Source: an uncultured Bacteroidales bacterium (GTDB lineage Bacteria; Bacteroidota; Bacteroidia; Bacteroidales; UBA932). From it: a stretch of 33,071 nt of DNA. The position numbers and the translations under genes are program-made. Below, in pieces: positions 15,921-24,531 of this stretch. The notes below the pieces were generated by a model, which saw only the letters and a program-made list of their open reading frames with translations, searched no databases and had not been told where the DNA came from. Numbering within the stretch: the stretch's first letter is position 1; every line of letters begins with the position of its first letter. The stretch lies in NCBI GenBank assembly GCA_944326245.1, contig CALVDF010000025.1:1-33071 (forward strand), written 5' to 3'.

Positions 15921-17309
15921 TTATCCTATTATCTCTCTGGCTATGCCGATTACCTCTGCGGCTATCCTTTCGGCGGCAGCTTCGTCGGCAGCCTCAGAAT
16001 ATACGCGGATGATCGGCTCGGTGTTGGACTTGCGCAGATGTACCCACATCCTGTCACGGTCGAAATCTATCTTGACGCCGTCGATGTCGGTTATACGCTC
16101 CGACGCATAACGTTTCTTGATCTCACCAAGTATCTTTTCGATGAGCGAACGGTCGGAAAGTTCTATGCGGTTTTTGGATATCACATACTGAGGCAGGGAT
16201 GCCCTGACTTCGGTAACCTTCTTTCCGGACTTCACCAGAGAACTCAGGAAGAGGGCCGTACCGATAAGGGCGTCGCGTCCGTAGTGCAGATCGGGCACTA
16301 TGACTCCTCCGTTGCCCTCGCCTCCGATGACGGCACCCGTACGCTTCATCTCGGTAGTCACGTTGACCTCTCCTACCGCAGATGCAGTGTAGGTACAGCC
16401 ATGGGCTTCCGTCACGTCACGCAGAGCCCTGGACGACGACAGGTTGGATACCGTAGGACCCGGCTTGACGGACAGCACGTAGTCTGCAACCGATACGAGG
16501 GTGTACTCCTCCCCGAAGAATGTCCCGTCCTCGCACACCAGTGCAAGACGGTCCACATCGGGATCTACTGCAATGCCGAGATCGGCCTTCTCCGCAGCCA
16601 CGGTAGCGCACAGGTCCACCAGATGGGACGGAAGCGGCTCCGGATTGTGGGCAAACTGTCCTGTAGGTTCACAGTTGAGTCTGACGCACTGTACTCCCAG
16701 AGCCTCCAGCAGGCGGGGCATTACGATTCCGCCTACAGAATTGACGGCATCCAGCACTACCTTGAATCCGTGTGCACGTATTCCTTCCACATCCACGAGA
16801 GGATGCGCAAGCACGGCCTGTATGTGGGCATCTGTAAAGTCCTTCACTACATAAGAGCCCAGCGAATCGACGTCGCTGTACTCAAAACCTTCGCGCTCTG
16901 CAATCTCCACCAGTTCGGCCCCCTCGGCGGCATTGAGGAATTCCCCGTGCTCGTTGAGCAGCTTGAGGGCATTCCACTGCTTGGGATTGTGGGAGGCAGT
17001 CAGAATGATTCCTCCGTCCGCCTTCTCGAAGATGACTGCCATCTCCACCGTAGGGGTAGATGCCAGACCGGCATTGACCACATCAATGCCGCATGCCCTG
17101 AGGGTCCCGCAGACGATTTCGTCCACCATGGGACCGGATATGCGGGCATCACGGCCTACCACTACCTTGAGGCGCCGGCCGCCCTTGCTGCGGTGCAGCA
17201 TGGAAGAGTAAGCGGATACGAATTTGACGATGTCGAGTGGCGTAAGCGCCTCTCCGCAAGAGCCCCCGATGGTGCCCCTGATGCCGGAAATAGATTTGAT
17301 AAGTGTCAT
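15921..17309 (-). CDS. glmM: Phosphoglucosamine mutase (alpha-D-phosphohexomutase family)
   Basis: 462 residues. It converts glucosamine-6-phosphate to glucosamine-1-phosphate on the route to UDP-GlcNAc, the precursor of peptidoglycan and lipid A. Seen: ISGIRGTIGG at the N-terminus, the phosphoserine loop ILTASHNP (Ser106), the magnesium loop DPDVDRLALV, the sugar loop GGEGNGGVI and the phosphate-binding RKSNTEPIIRVYSEA. The length fits. Some relatives are phosphomannomutase or phosphoglucomutase, but the RGTIGG and GGEGNGG pattern fits the Bacteroidetes GlmM group. It lies 11 bp downstream of batE. Confidence 0.92.
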   Translation of the reverse strand: MTLIKSISGIRGTIGGSCGEALTPLDIVKFVSAYSSMLHRSKGGRRLKVVVGRDARISGPMVDEIVCGTLRACGIDVVNAGLASTPTVEMAVIFEKADGGIILTASHNPKQWNALKLLNEHGEFLNAAEGAELVEIAEREGFEYSDVDSLGSYVVKDFTDAHIQAVLAHPLVDVEGIRAHGFKVVLDAVNSVGGIVMPRLLEALGVQCVRLNCEPTGQFAHNPEPLPSHLVDLCATVAAEKADLGIAVDPDVDRLALVCEDGTFFGEEYTLVSVADYVLSVKPGPTVSNLSSSRALRDVTEAHGCTYTASAVGEVNVTTEMKRTGAVIGGEGNGGVIVPDLHYGRDALIGTALFLSSLVKSGKKVTEVRASLPQYVISKNRIELSDRSLIEKILGEIKKRYASERITDIDGVKIDFDRDRMWVHLRKSNTEPIIRVYSEAADEAAAERIAAEVIGIAREIIG

Positions 17310-17320
17310 AGCTATAAGGT

Positions 17321-18094
17321 TTAAATGATTTCAACATCCTTCCCTTCCATCCATCCCTGACGTCCGTCCGACAATTCTATGCGGTACCAGTCCCCAAGGC
17401 GGTCAACCACAGAGACCTTGGTACCCTCATGCAGAATGAAGAGGGACTGGTCCGTAGAGCCGGGTGAGCTCTTGACGCTGCTCACCGGCACTGTAACAAT
17501 GGCCTGCCCGGAATCTTCGACGGCAGAATACAGACTGAAGGCAAATACCGCGGACATCACTGTAAACAGCAGGGCGGCCACTGCGAGGGCAAAGGCCGTC
17601 TTGCGCAATGCCGCAGACCGGCCGAAACGGAATGCCAGTACCAGGACGGCGACGGCCAGAAAGAGGGCCAGGGCTATCCAGGCCCAGGCATCGGATGAAA
17701 GGGTATCCCTGAATTCCCGGAACCACGTAATGAGTATGAACTCAGGCACGGAGTCAATCCTGTCCAAGGTAGACTCCCGGGCAATCTCAAGATTGACAGC
17801 GGCATCCTCATACGAAGGGTCCAGTTTCAAGGCCTTCTCGTAGTACAGGATGGACTGGCCCAGCCGGTGTCCCAGCTTGTAGCAGCAGTTGCCCATATTG
17901 TAGTACAGGTCAGGCGATACGTACCCTGCCTGTTCAATGGCACTGAATCCGTCCAGTGCCGCCTGATAATTCCCGTCAGTATAGTCTTCCACAGCAGAGG
18001 ACCACAATGAGTCCACATCCTGCGCCCTGCCCGCAACCGCTGCAAGGGCAGACAGCAGCAGTGCTGCAATCATCGTTCTTGTCTTCATGTTCAT
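17321..18094 (-). CDS. batE: BatE: TPR and SH3-like membrane protein
   Basis: 257 residues from the ATG at 18094. A TTG two codons further upstream overlaps batD by 2 bp and is a less likely start. A signal peptide (ending GRAQD) is followed by TPR units (about 40-100, including YYNMGNCCYKLGHRLGQSILYYEKAL). Two membrane segments lie around 135-155 and 165-190, and a C-terminal SH3-like domain follows (about 200-255, ending GDWYRIELSDGRQGWMEGKDVEII). This order is that of BatE in the Bacteroides aerotolerance operon. The exact biochemical role of Bat proteins is unresolved; they are thought to form an envelope complex. Confidence 0.9.
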   Translation of the reverse strand: MNMKTRTMIAALLLSALAAVAGRAQDVDSLWSSAVEDYTDGNYQAALDGFSAIEQAGYVSPDLYYNMGNCCYKLGHRLGQSILYYEKALKLDPSYEDAAVNLEIARESTLDRIDSVPEFILITWFREFRDTLSSDAWAWIALALFLAVAVLVLAFRFGRSAALRKTAFALAVAALLFTVMSAVFAFSLYSAVEDSGQAIVTVPVSSVKSSPGSTDQSLFILHEGTKVSVVDRLGDWYRIELSDGRQGWMEGKDVEII

Positions 18095-18096
18095 AC

Positions 18097-19917
18097 TCAA
18101 CTTTCGATTTGGGATATAACTTTCACAGCCCGTTCATAGATATCGGCCATAGCCTCCGAGCCGGATGACGGGGCATAGCGGGCATACTCGCAGGCATCCA
18201 GAATGTCGTTCAGTTCTTTGACCACAGCCTCGTCCTTTCCTCTGGAACGCAGTTCCTCCGCTATCCTCTCGCGGGTCAGGTCGGCAACCGGCAGCATCAG
18301 CTTGTCCGAGATATAACCGTGGATGGCCTTGTGCAGCTCTTCGTAGAAGGCACTGTAAAGTCCTTGCCTGAGGAAAGAGGATGCATTCCTGAGACGGGCA
18401 CGGGCCACTTTCAGGGCCTTGCGGTTGCGGGTACCGGCTACATCGCTGCGGCGGGCCATACTGCGGCCGAGCAGAATCCACACGGCAGCTGCCGCCAGCA
18501 CGACGAGTATGGGGACAACGTACATGGCAGGGGAAGCCACCATCATCCTGCCGGCCTTCTTCAGCCTCGGTTCAGTGGATATGAAACGGATGTCCTTTCC
18601 TATGCTCTCTACACTACGCTTGCCCACACCGGACGGCATGACGGCCGCATCTGTACCTTTGCCCTCTCCCACCTTTATGGTGAGCGGTCCGGATGACATG
18701 GTACGGTAGCGTCCGGAAGCTATATCGTAATATGTAAATTCAACGGGATCCACCTCGAAGACTCCCGGAGCCCTGGGGATGAACGGATATTCGAATACGA
18801 TAGTACCTGAGGCCCCGGCGTCCCCAGTAGTGATGTTCTCGGTCTTGCGCACATCGTAAGTCTCGAAATCTCCGGGGAGAGCGACCTTCGGCGCATCCAC
18901 GAGATTGATGTTGCCGCTGCCTGAGACGGCCACTCTGAGATAAGTCGCCTCATGGGCAGATACGCTGTCCGCTCCGAAACCGGCTGTCATCTCAAACGAG
19001 CCGACCCCTCCCGTAAAGGAAGAAGGTGCACCAGCAGGCAGTGGAGACACTTTAATGGTCACCGGATTGCTTGTCACACGCTTGCGTATGGTCTGGTAGG
19101 CACTGAAAAAATCGTCGAAAACGGAACGCGGGCCGGAAGATTCGGCACGCACCTGAAGCAGGCATACCAGCTCGGCCGGATCGATGGTCAGCTCACCCGT
19201 CTGCTGAGGCAGCAACATGTAACGCCGCAGCAATGCGGAATTGTATACCTTGCCGTTGTAGTTTTCCCTCACGAACTGTATATTCTGCGGGGCATCCGTT
19301 TCCTGACTCCAGAACCCGTCGAAGGTCGGGAAACGCACATCCTCGAACCCGCTTATCGCCGAAGAAAGAACATACAGCTTCAGAGTGACGGTTACAGGCT
19401 CCCCGACGACAGCCGATGTCTTGCTTACACTCATGCGCAGCATCAGGTCCTCCCTCGCACTGCGGTTCCTGTCCGGAACGTTTCCGCTCTGGTCCGGGAC
19501 TTCGCCCTTCACTGCCTCAACAGTCTTCTGCTCAGTACGGCATGTCTCCTTACCGATCTTGACCGAAGCCTGCCCGATAGTATACTTACCTTCCTTCCCG
19601 ATCCTCACAGTATAGGTATAACTCTGCGTCCTGGTCGTGGAACTCTGGCCGTTGATGCTCTGGAAACTGGTGGAAGACGACGGTATCGGCCCGGCCAGTA
19701 CCTCCATTCCCCCGAATTCAGGAGGAGTGAAATCCGAGACCCGGCCGTCCTCATATGTAGCTGAAAATACTATCCTGAATATTTCTCCGGTAGAGACCAC
19801 CGCCGGCACATCTACCGTAAAACTGTTCTGGGCTGCCGCTGCAATCCCGCACAACACTGCCGCCAAGGCGGCCGCGGCATTCCTGATGAATCTGATGTAT
19901 GTTCTTCCCTTTATCAT
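18097..19917 (-). CDS. batD: BatD: oxygen-tolerance beta-sandwich protein
   Basis: 606 residues. A signal peptide (ending AAAQNSF) is followed by several Ig-like beta domains. The conserved BatD segments are TGEIFRIVFSATYEDGRVSDFTPPEF and SGSGNINLVDAPKVALPGDFETYDV. One membrane segment (about 466-488, MYVVPILVVLAAAAVWILLG) precedes a cytoplasmic helical tail of about 110 residues. So most of the protein is periplasmic. One base separates its start from the upstream batB/C stop, consistent with translational coupling. Confidence 0.93.
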   Translation of the reverse strand: MIKGRTYIRFIRNAAAALAAVLCGIAAAAQNSFTVDVPAVVSTGEIFRIVFSATYEDGRVSDFTPPEFGGMEVLAGPIPSSSTSFQSINGQSSTTRTQSYTYTVRIGKEGKYTIGQASVKIGKETCRTEQKTVEAVKGEVPDQSGNVPDRNRSAREDLMLRMSVSKTSAVVGEPVTVTLKLYVLSSAISGFEDVRFPTFDGFWSQETDAPQNIQFVRENYNGKVYNSALLRRYMLLPQQTGELTIDPAELVCLLQVRAESSGPRSVFDDFFSAYQTIRKRVTSNPVTIKVSPLPAGAPSSFTGGVGSFEMTAGFGADSVSAHEATYLRVAVSGSGNINLVDAPKVALPGDFETYDVRKTENITTGDAGASGTIVFEYPFIPRAPGVFEVDPVEFTYYDIASGRYRTMSSGPLTIKVGEGKGTDAAVMPSGVGKRSVESIGKDIRFISTEPRLKKAGRMMVASPAMYVVPILVVLAAAAVWILLGRSMARRSDVAGTRNRKALKVARARLRNASSFLRQGLYSAFYEELHKAIHGYISDKLMLPVADLTRERIAEELRSRGKDEAVVKELNDILDACEYARYAPSSGSEAMADIYERAVKVISQIES

Positions 19918-19918
19918 T

Positions 19919-21658
19919 TTACCAATTTTTCTCCTTCTCTTTGGATTTCTGCTGCAGGGCCTTCGCCTTCCGGACCTTGTCCTGCGTCTGTTTCTCCTTG
20001 TCCTCTATGGCCTGCAGCATCTGCTGTGCAGCCTGAGGGGATATCTGCGGCTGGTCCTGGTTCTGCTGCTGGTCCTGCTGGTTCTGATCCTGGTTCTGAT
20101 CGTTATTCCGGTCCTGGTTTTGATCCTTGTTCTGATCCTGATCCTGATTCTGGTCCTGCTGGTCCTGGTTCTGGTTGTTCTGGTTCTGATTCTGCTGGTT
20201 CTGCTGCTGGTTCTGCTGGTTCTTGAGCATCTTCTGGGCATAGGCCAGGTTGGACTTGGTCTCGAAATTGTCCGGTTCCAGACGCAGAGACTCCTTGAAA
20301 GCCTCTACAGCCTCCTGATATTTCTTCTGCTGCAGGGCCAGGTTGCCGCTGTTGTGGAAGTAATCCGAAGCCTTGGACCTGGAAAGGTTCTTCAGGGTAT
20401 CCCCTAGCCCCTTGAAATACAGTTCCGCCTCATTGTAGCTGGAAGCCTTGTAAAGGGCATTGCCCAGATTGTACCTGGCGGTCACGGATGCGGAATCCTT
20501 GAGCAGTGCCCGCTTGTACTCTATCTCAGCCTCGCGGTACTGCCCTTTCTTGAAATCCCTGTTGCCTGCGCGCACCTCTGAACGGTCACTCTGTGCCGAG
20601 AGGACAGCAGGCGAAAGCACCAGCAAAGCCGCCAGAACGGCCACCGTCCTGCCGCTGCCGCCGAACAGCTTCCTGCGGTTGCGGGTATCCGAAAGGAAAA
20701 ACTCCAGCAGGAGGAAAAACAAAGCTATCGCAAAAAAGTACATATACTGTTCGTCATATTCTTCAAATACCACCGACTGGAATTCCTTGTCCTGCAGGGT
20801 CCGGATCTCGTCGATGACCGGATTGAGACCGAACTCGGTGTTGCCGGCCCTCACATACAGCCCGTCTCCTGCAGCAGCAACTTCCCGGAGGGTCTGCTCG
20901 TCCAGACGGGTGACCACGATATTGCCGTCCTTGTCCTTGAGCAGGTCCCCGTCCATAGGAATGGGCTTGCCCTCGGGAGAGCCTACTCCTATGCAGAAGA
21001 CCCTGGCTCCCATCTCCACGGCATCCCGCGCTGCGGCGACCGGATCGTCCTCGTGGTTTTCCCCGTCGGTTATCAGGATAATGGCACGGCTGTGCTCACT
21101 CTCTGAAGTGAAGCTGCGGATCGCCGTACGGATGGCCTCGCCCATGGCTGTTCCCTGCACGGGAACGGACCCGGTGGTTATGGAATTGAGGAATATCTTG
21201 GCCGATACATAGTCGGAAGTGATAGGCAACTGGACAAATGACTCTCCTGCAAATATGATCAGGCCTATGCGGTCCCCCTTGAGCCCGTCGACAAGCTTGG
21301 ATATGGCCAGTTTGGCCCTCTCCAGGCGGTTGGGCGAATAATCCTGGGCCAGCATGGAATTGGAGACATCGAGCACGACCATTATCTCAGCCCCCTTGAT
21401 CTCCTTCTCCTTGAGAATCGCACCCAGCTGGGGCCTCGACATGCCTACGGCAAAGAACAGCAGGGCCAGGGAGATAAGTGTAAGCTTCATCCACCCTTTT
21501 CGTCTCGGGACATCGGGCGTAAGCCGGTCCACCAGCTCCGGATCGCCGAAACGGGCTATGCGCTTCTTCCTGATACGGCGCATCAGCCAGTATGCAATGA
21601 ACATCAGGGGTATCAGCAGTATCAGCAGCAGATACCCTACTTGTGCAAAATATATCAT
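19919..21658 (-). CDS. batB: BatB-BatC fusion: von Willebrand A domain plus TPR and Q/N-rich tail
   Basis: 579 residues. Residues 1-320 are BatB-like: two N-terminal membrane segments (5-25 and 57-74), a vWA domain with MIDAS motif DVSNS (97-101), later T and D residues (QGTAMGE, TDGENHEDD), and a C-terminal membrane helix (FAIALFFLLLEFFL). A second hydrophobic stretch ending VLSPAVLSAQSDR then looks just like a BatC signal peptide. It is followed by TPRs (about 380-490) and about 70 residues made almost only of Gln, Asn and Asp. In many Bacteroides batB and batC are separate, so this appears to be a fusion with the signal kept inside. Its ATG overlaps the batA stop (ATGA). Confidence 0.92.
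   Translation of the reverse strand: MIYFAQVGYLLLILLIPLMFIAYWLMRRIRKKRIARFGDPELVDRLTPDVPRRKGWMKLTLISLALLFFAVGMSRPQLGAILKEKEIKGAEIMVVLDVSNSMLAQDYSPNRLERAKLAISKLVDGLKGDRIGLIIFAGESFVQLPITSDYVSAKIFLNSITTGSVPVQGTAMGEAIRTAIRSFTSESEHSRAIILITDGENHEDDPVAAARDAVEMGARVFCIGVGSPEGKPIPMDGDLLKDKDGNIVVTRLDEQTLREVAAAGDGLYVRAGNTEFGLNPVIDEIRTLQDKEFQSVVFEEYDEQYMYFFAIALFFLLLEFFLSDTRNRRKLFGGSGRTVAVLAALLVLSPAVLSAQSDRSEVRAGNRDFKKGQYREAEIEYKRALLKDSASVTARYNLGNALYKASSYNEAELYFKGLGDTLKNLSRSKASDYFHNSGNLALQQKKYQEAVEAFKESLRLEPDNFETKSNLAYAQKMLKNQQNQQQNQQNQNQNNQNQDQQDQNQDQDQNKDQNQDRNNDQNQDQNQQDQQQNQDQPQISPQAAQQMLQAIEDKEKQTQDKVRKAKALQQKSKEKEKNW
20055..20225 (-). repeat. Low-complexity Q/N/D-coding repeat inside batB/batC
   Basis: The DNA is a run of CAG/CAA, AAC/AAT and GAT/GAC codons (seen on the plus strand as repeats of CTGGTTCTG type). 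It encodes the Gln/Asn/Asp-rich linker. Such tracts slip easily during replication, so length variation between strains is likely. Confidence 0.85.
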
Positions 21659-22650
21659 GCTATCCTCCTTGCTCCAAAAAGTCTCAAAATAATCTCAAGC
21701 AACAATGCGGCCAGGGCCCAGACGGCAAACCGGCCGAATTCTTCGGTATAGACAGGGAAGGAGTCCACTGTTATCTTCACCTTCTCCATCTGGTTGATCT
21801 CTCCGTAGATCTGCAGCAGCTTGGTGTTGTCGGTGGCCCGGAAATAGGAGCCTCCCGTCTGCTCCGCGATCTGCTTCAGAAGGTCCTCGTCTATCTCCAC
21901 GGGGATGTTCTGGATCTGGACCCCGAAAGGAGTCATCACCGGATACGGGGCCGTACCCATGGCTCCGACACCTATGGTGTAGACACGGACTCCGTAGTTT
22001 TTGGCTATTTCGGCCGCAGTCAGAGGCGCTATCTCGCCACGGTTGTTGACACCGTCGGTAAGGAGTATCACGACCCTGCTCTTGGCCTGCGAATCCTTCA
22101 GACGCGCCACGGCGTTTGCAAGACCGTTTCCAATGGCAGTACCGTCATCTATGAGGCCGCACTCTATCTCCTTGATGAGGTTGATGAGGGTAGCCCTGTC
22201 GGTGGTCAACGGCGACTGGGTATAGCTTTCGCCTGCAAATACCACCACTCCTATCCTGTCCGACAGTCTCTGGGATATGAACTCTATCGCGATGTTCTTG
22301 GCCGCCTCTATGCGGTCCGGCGTGAAATCCCTGGCCAGCATACTGGTGGAGACGTCGAGAGCCAGCACGATATCTATTCCTTCAGTATCGGTCCTGCTTA
22401 CATTGGAAGATGTCTTGGGTCTGGCTATGGCCAGAATGAGCAGGGCCACGGCTATCATCCTGAGAACGGCAGGCAGATGGCGCAGCACACCGGCCACCCC
22501 GGCACCGTTACTGCCGAAAGGAGCCGCAGTGGACATCGCCACATACGGACGGCGGCGGCGCACCTGCTTCCAGACATACCACGCGGCCATCGGGACGAGC
22601 AGGAACTCGAACCACAGTACCCACGTATATTCAAAATACATATTATTCAT
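21655..22650 (-). CDS. batA: BatA: membrane von Willebrand A protein
   Basis: 331 residues. The start at 22650 (MNNMYFEYTWVLWFEFL) is chosen because it opens with the typical BatA membrane segment; the 44 codons upstream are frame-shifted coding sequence of the previous gene. A second membrane segment lies at about 60-77. The vWA domain has MIDAS DVSTS (99-103), DDGTAIGNGL, and LTDGVNNRG. A final hydrophobic stretch (WALAALLLEIIL) is close to the C-terminus. It overlaps the preceding gene by 8 bp and batB/C by 4 bp. Confidence 0.93.
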   Translation of the reverse strand: MNNMYFEYTWVLWFEFLLVPMAAWYVWKQVRRRRPYVAMSTAAPFGSNGAGVAGVLRHLPAVLRMIAVALLILAIARPKTSSNVSRTDTEGIDIVLALDVSTSMLARDFTPDRIEAAKNIAIEFISQRLSDRIGVVVFAGESYTQSPLTTDRATLINLIKEIECGLIDDGTAIGNGLANAVARLKDSQAKSRVVILLTDGVNNRGEIAPLTAAEIAKNYGVRVYTIGVGAMGTAPYPVMTPFGVQIQNIPVEIDEDLLKQIAEQTGGSYFRATDNTKLLQIYGEINQMEKVKITVDSFPVYTEEFGRFAVWALAALLLEIILRLFGARRIA

Positions 22651-23629
22651 CTTCCTTCCCTCCTTCCTCCTTGCTCTTGCCGGCAGATGACTCCAGCTCC
22701 TGCATGAACGTATCGTTGACAAACCTGACTGCCACAGGAACAGCATTTTCGTTTTCCTGCTCGGAAGCGGTATATTTGGCAAACTTGACGAGATCGGCCG
22801 TCCCGAACAGCTCCTTTACAGCCTCGTAGTCCGAAGGCTGTACGTCCTTGGTGGACAAGTCTGTCAGAATCTCTCCTGAAGTACGCTCTATCGTCTTGAT
22901 ACCGAAACGCTTCTCCATATAGACCCTGAGGGTGTCGGTGACCTCCGTATAGTACTGCTTCTGGTTGCCGCTCTGCCACAGTTTCTCCCCGCGGATACGG
23001 TCAAGGTCGCGCAGGGCCACAATGTGCGGGGGATCCTGGGGCGCAGGCTTCCCGAACATCGGACGGTTCTTCCGGCGCCTGGCAGCAAGCCTGAATACGG
23101 CGACTATTATGGCGGCAAGCACTATGCCTCCCGCTACCCACGGTGCCACTTCGGCAAATGTGACAGGATAGCGGAACTGGGGACGGATATCATAGATCCG
23201 GTAAGTGGCAGTGTCGATGGGGACAGTCGTCACCTCCAGAGGAATCTCGGGAAGGCGCAGCGTGTCCACCGCCTCTCCGTCACGGCACACATACACCACC
23301 AGAGGGGGCAGCACGTAGCTGCCGCTGTCGAAGGATGTGATGAGGGCATGGGTCCGCACTGTGGAAAAATCCCGGCCGCTGTCTACGGTATCTACGGTAA
23401 AATCACCGAGAAGCTCTACTCCGGGCACCACATAGTCCGACATGGGATCTATCCTGACGGACATCCCGCCAGGCAGCTTTATCCTGGATGTCCACTCCAC
23501 ATGATCCCCGATGAGGATCGTATCCTTCGAGACTCCGGCAGAGACGATCTCCTGGGCCCCTGCCGTCATGGCAGAGAGCACCACAGCCGAAACTGCCGTC
23601 GCCAGTATGTTCAACATTCTGTACTTCAT
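22643..23629 (-). CDS. Bat-operon membrane protein of unknown function
   Basis: 328 residues. The start at 23629 (MKYRMLNILATAV) gives a clear signal peptide ending MTAGAQE and an 11-bp gap from the DUF58 gene. A periplasmic beta domain (about 27-150) resembles the start of BatD-like proteins. A membrane helix follows (about 163-185, WVAGGIVLAAIIVAVF), then a cytoplasmic helical domain (about 200-310: YYTEVTDTLRVYMEKRFGI, SGEILTDL). The combination resembles DUF4381-type proteins usually found between the DUF58 and vWA genes. The role is unknown; position suggests it joins the Bat complex. Confidence 0.82.
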   Translation of the reverse strand: MKYRMLNILATAVSAVVLSAMTAGAQEIVSAGVSKDTILIGDHVEWTSRIKLPGGMSVRIDPMSDYVVPGVELLGDFTVDTVDSGRDFSTVRTHALITSFDSGSYVLPPLVVYVCRDGEAVDTLRLPEIPLEVTTVPIDTATYRIYDIRPQFRYPVTFAEVAPWVAGGIVLAAIIVAVFRLAARRRKNRPMFGKPAPQDPPHIVALRDLDRIRGEKLWQSGNQKQYYTEVTDTLRVYMEKRFGIKTIERTSGEILTDLSTKDVQPSDYEAVKELFGTADLVKFAKYTASEQENENAVPVAVRFVNDTFMQELESSAGKSKEEGGKEDE

Positions 23630-23640
23630 AACTTTTCTTT

Positions 23641-24528
23641 TTATGCCCGCGTCTGGAACAGTGCCACCAGACTCTTTACATAGTCCTGGTCGGTCCTGAT
23701 ACTTACCGTATCCACCTTGTACTTGCGCAGAACCAGAAGAGTCTCCGTATATGCCTTCCTGGCCCACTCCCCGTACTGCACGCGGACAGAGCGGCGGGAA
23801 GTGTCCACATAGACGATGCGGTCCGTCTCGTTGTCCCTGACAGGCAGAAGCCCTACATCGGGGATGGTGCGGTCCCTCTCGTCGTAGATATTGATCACCG
23901 ATATGTCGTGCCTGTTGACCGCCACTTTCAGGGCGTCCTCATACCTCGGACGGAAAGTCTGCGGGTCGATGTCCAGCATGTCGGAAAGAAGGAATGCCGT
24001 ACATTTCTTCTTGAGCGCATTGGTCAGATACCTGAGAGCCTCCCCTATGTCCGTACCCTTTTCCTGAGGCCTGAACTCCAGGACTTCCCTGATGATCCTC
24101 AGCAGGTGGCTGCGTCCTTTCTTGGGAGGGATGAATTTCTCTACCTTCGTACTGAAGAACAGAGCCCCGACCTTGTCGTTGTTGATGGATGCAGAGAATG
24201 ACAGCACCGCAGCGATCTCAGCCGTCAGGTCCTTCTTGGTCTTGGAAGACGTCCCGAACCAGCCTGAGCCGCTCGCATCGATGAGCAGCATCACCGTCAG
24301 TTCCCTCTCTTCCTCGAATACCTTTATATAAGGGGTACCCGTACGGGCCGTCACGTTCCAGTCCATGTTGCGCACGTCGTCCCCTATCTGGTACTCGCGG
24401 ACTTCGCTGAAAGCCATGCCGCGCCCCTTGAAGGCCGAATGGTATTCTCCCGCGAAGATCTGGCTCGAGAGTGCCCGGGTCTTGATCTCAATCTTGCGTA
24501 CTTTCTTCAACAGATCGTTGCTGTCCAT
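23641..24528 (-). CDS. DUF58-domain protein of the Bat operon
   Basis: 295 residues, cytoplasmic, with no signal peptide. The segment DDVRNMDWNVTARTGTPYIKVFEEERELT is the family signature, followed by a degenerate vWA-like MIDAS (LLIDASGSG). DUF58 proteins regularly sit next to MoxR ATPases and vWA proteins and probably act as their substrate or adaptor. It starts 3 bp after the moxR stop. Confidence 0.92.
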   Translation of the reverse strand: MDSNDLLKKVRKIEIKTRALSSQIFAGEYHSAFKGRGMAFSEVREYQIGDDVRNMDWNVTARTGTPYIKVFEEERELTVMLLIDASGSGWFGTSSKTKKDLTAEIAAVLSFSASINNDKVGALFFSTKVEKFIPPKKGRSHLLRIIREVLEFRPQEKGTDIGEALRYLTNALKKKCTAFLLSDMLDIDPQTFRPRYEDALKVAVNRHDISVINIYDERDRTIPDVGLLPVRDNETDRIVYVDTSRRSVRVQYGEWARKAYTETLLVLRKYKVDTVSIRTDQDYVKSLVALFQTRA

Positions 24529-24531
24529 AGA

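Noticed and set aside
15840..17324. 494-codon plus-strand frame opposite glmM
   Set aside because: A shadow of a well-supported phosphoglucosamine mutase; codon bias of the sense gene leaves the antisense frame open.
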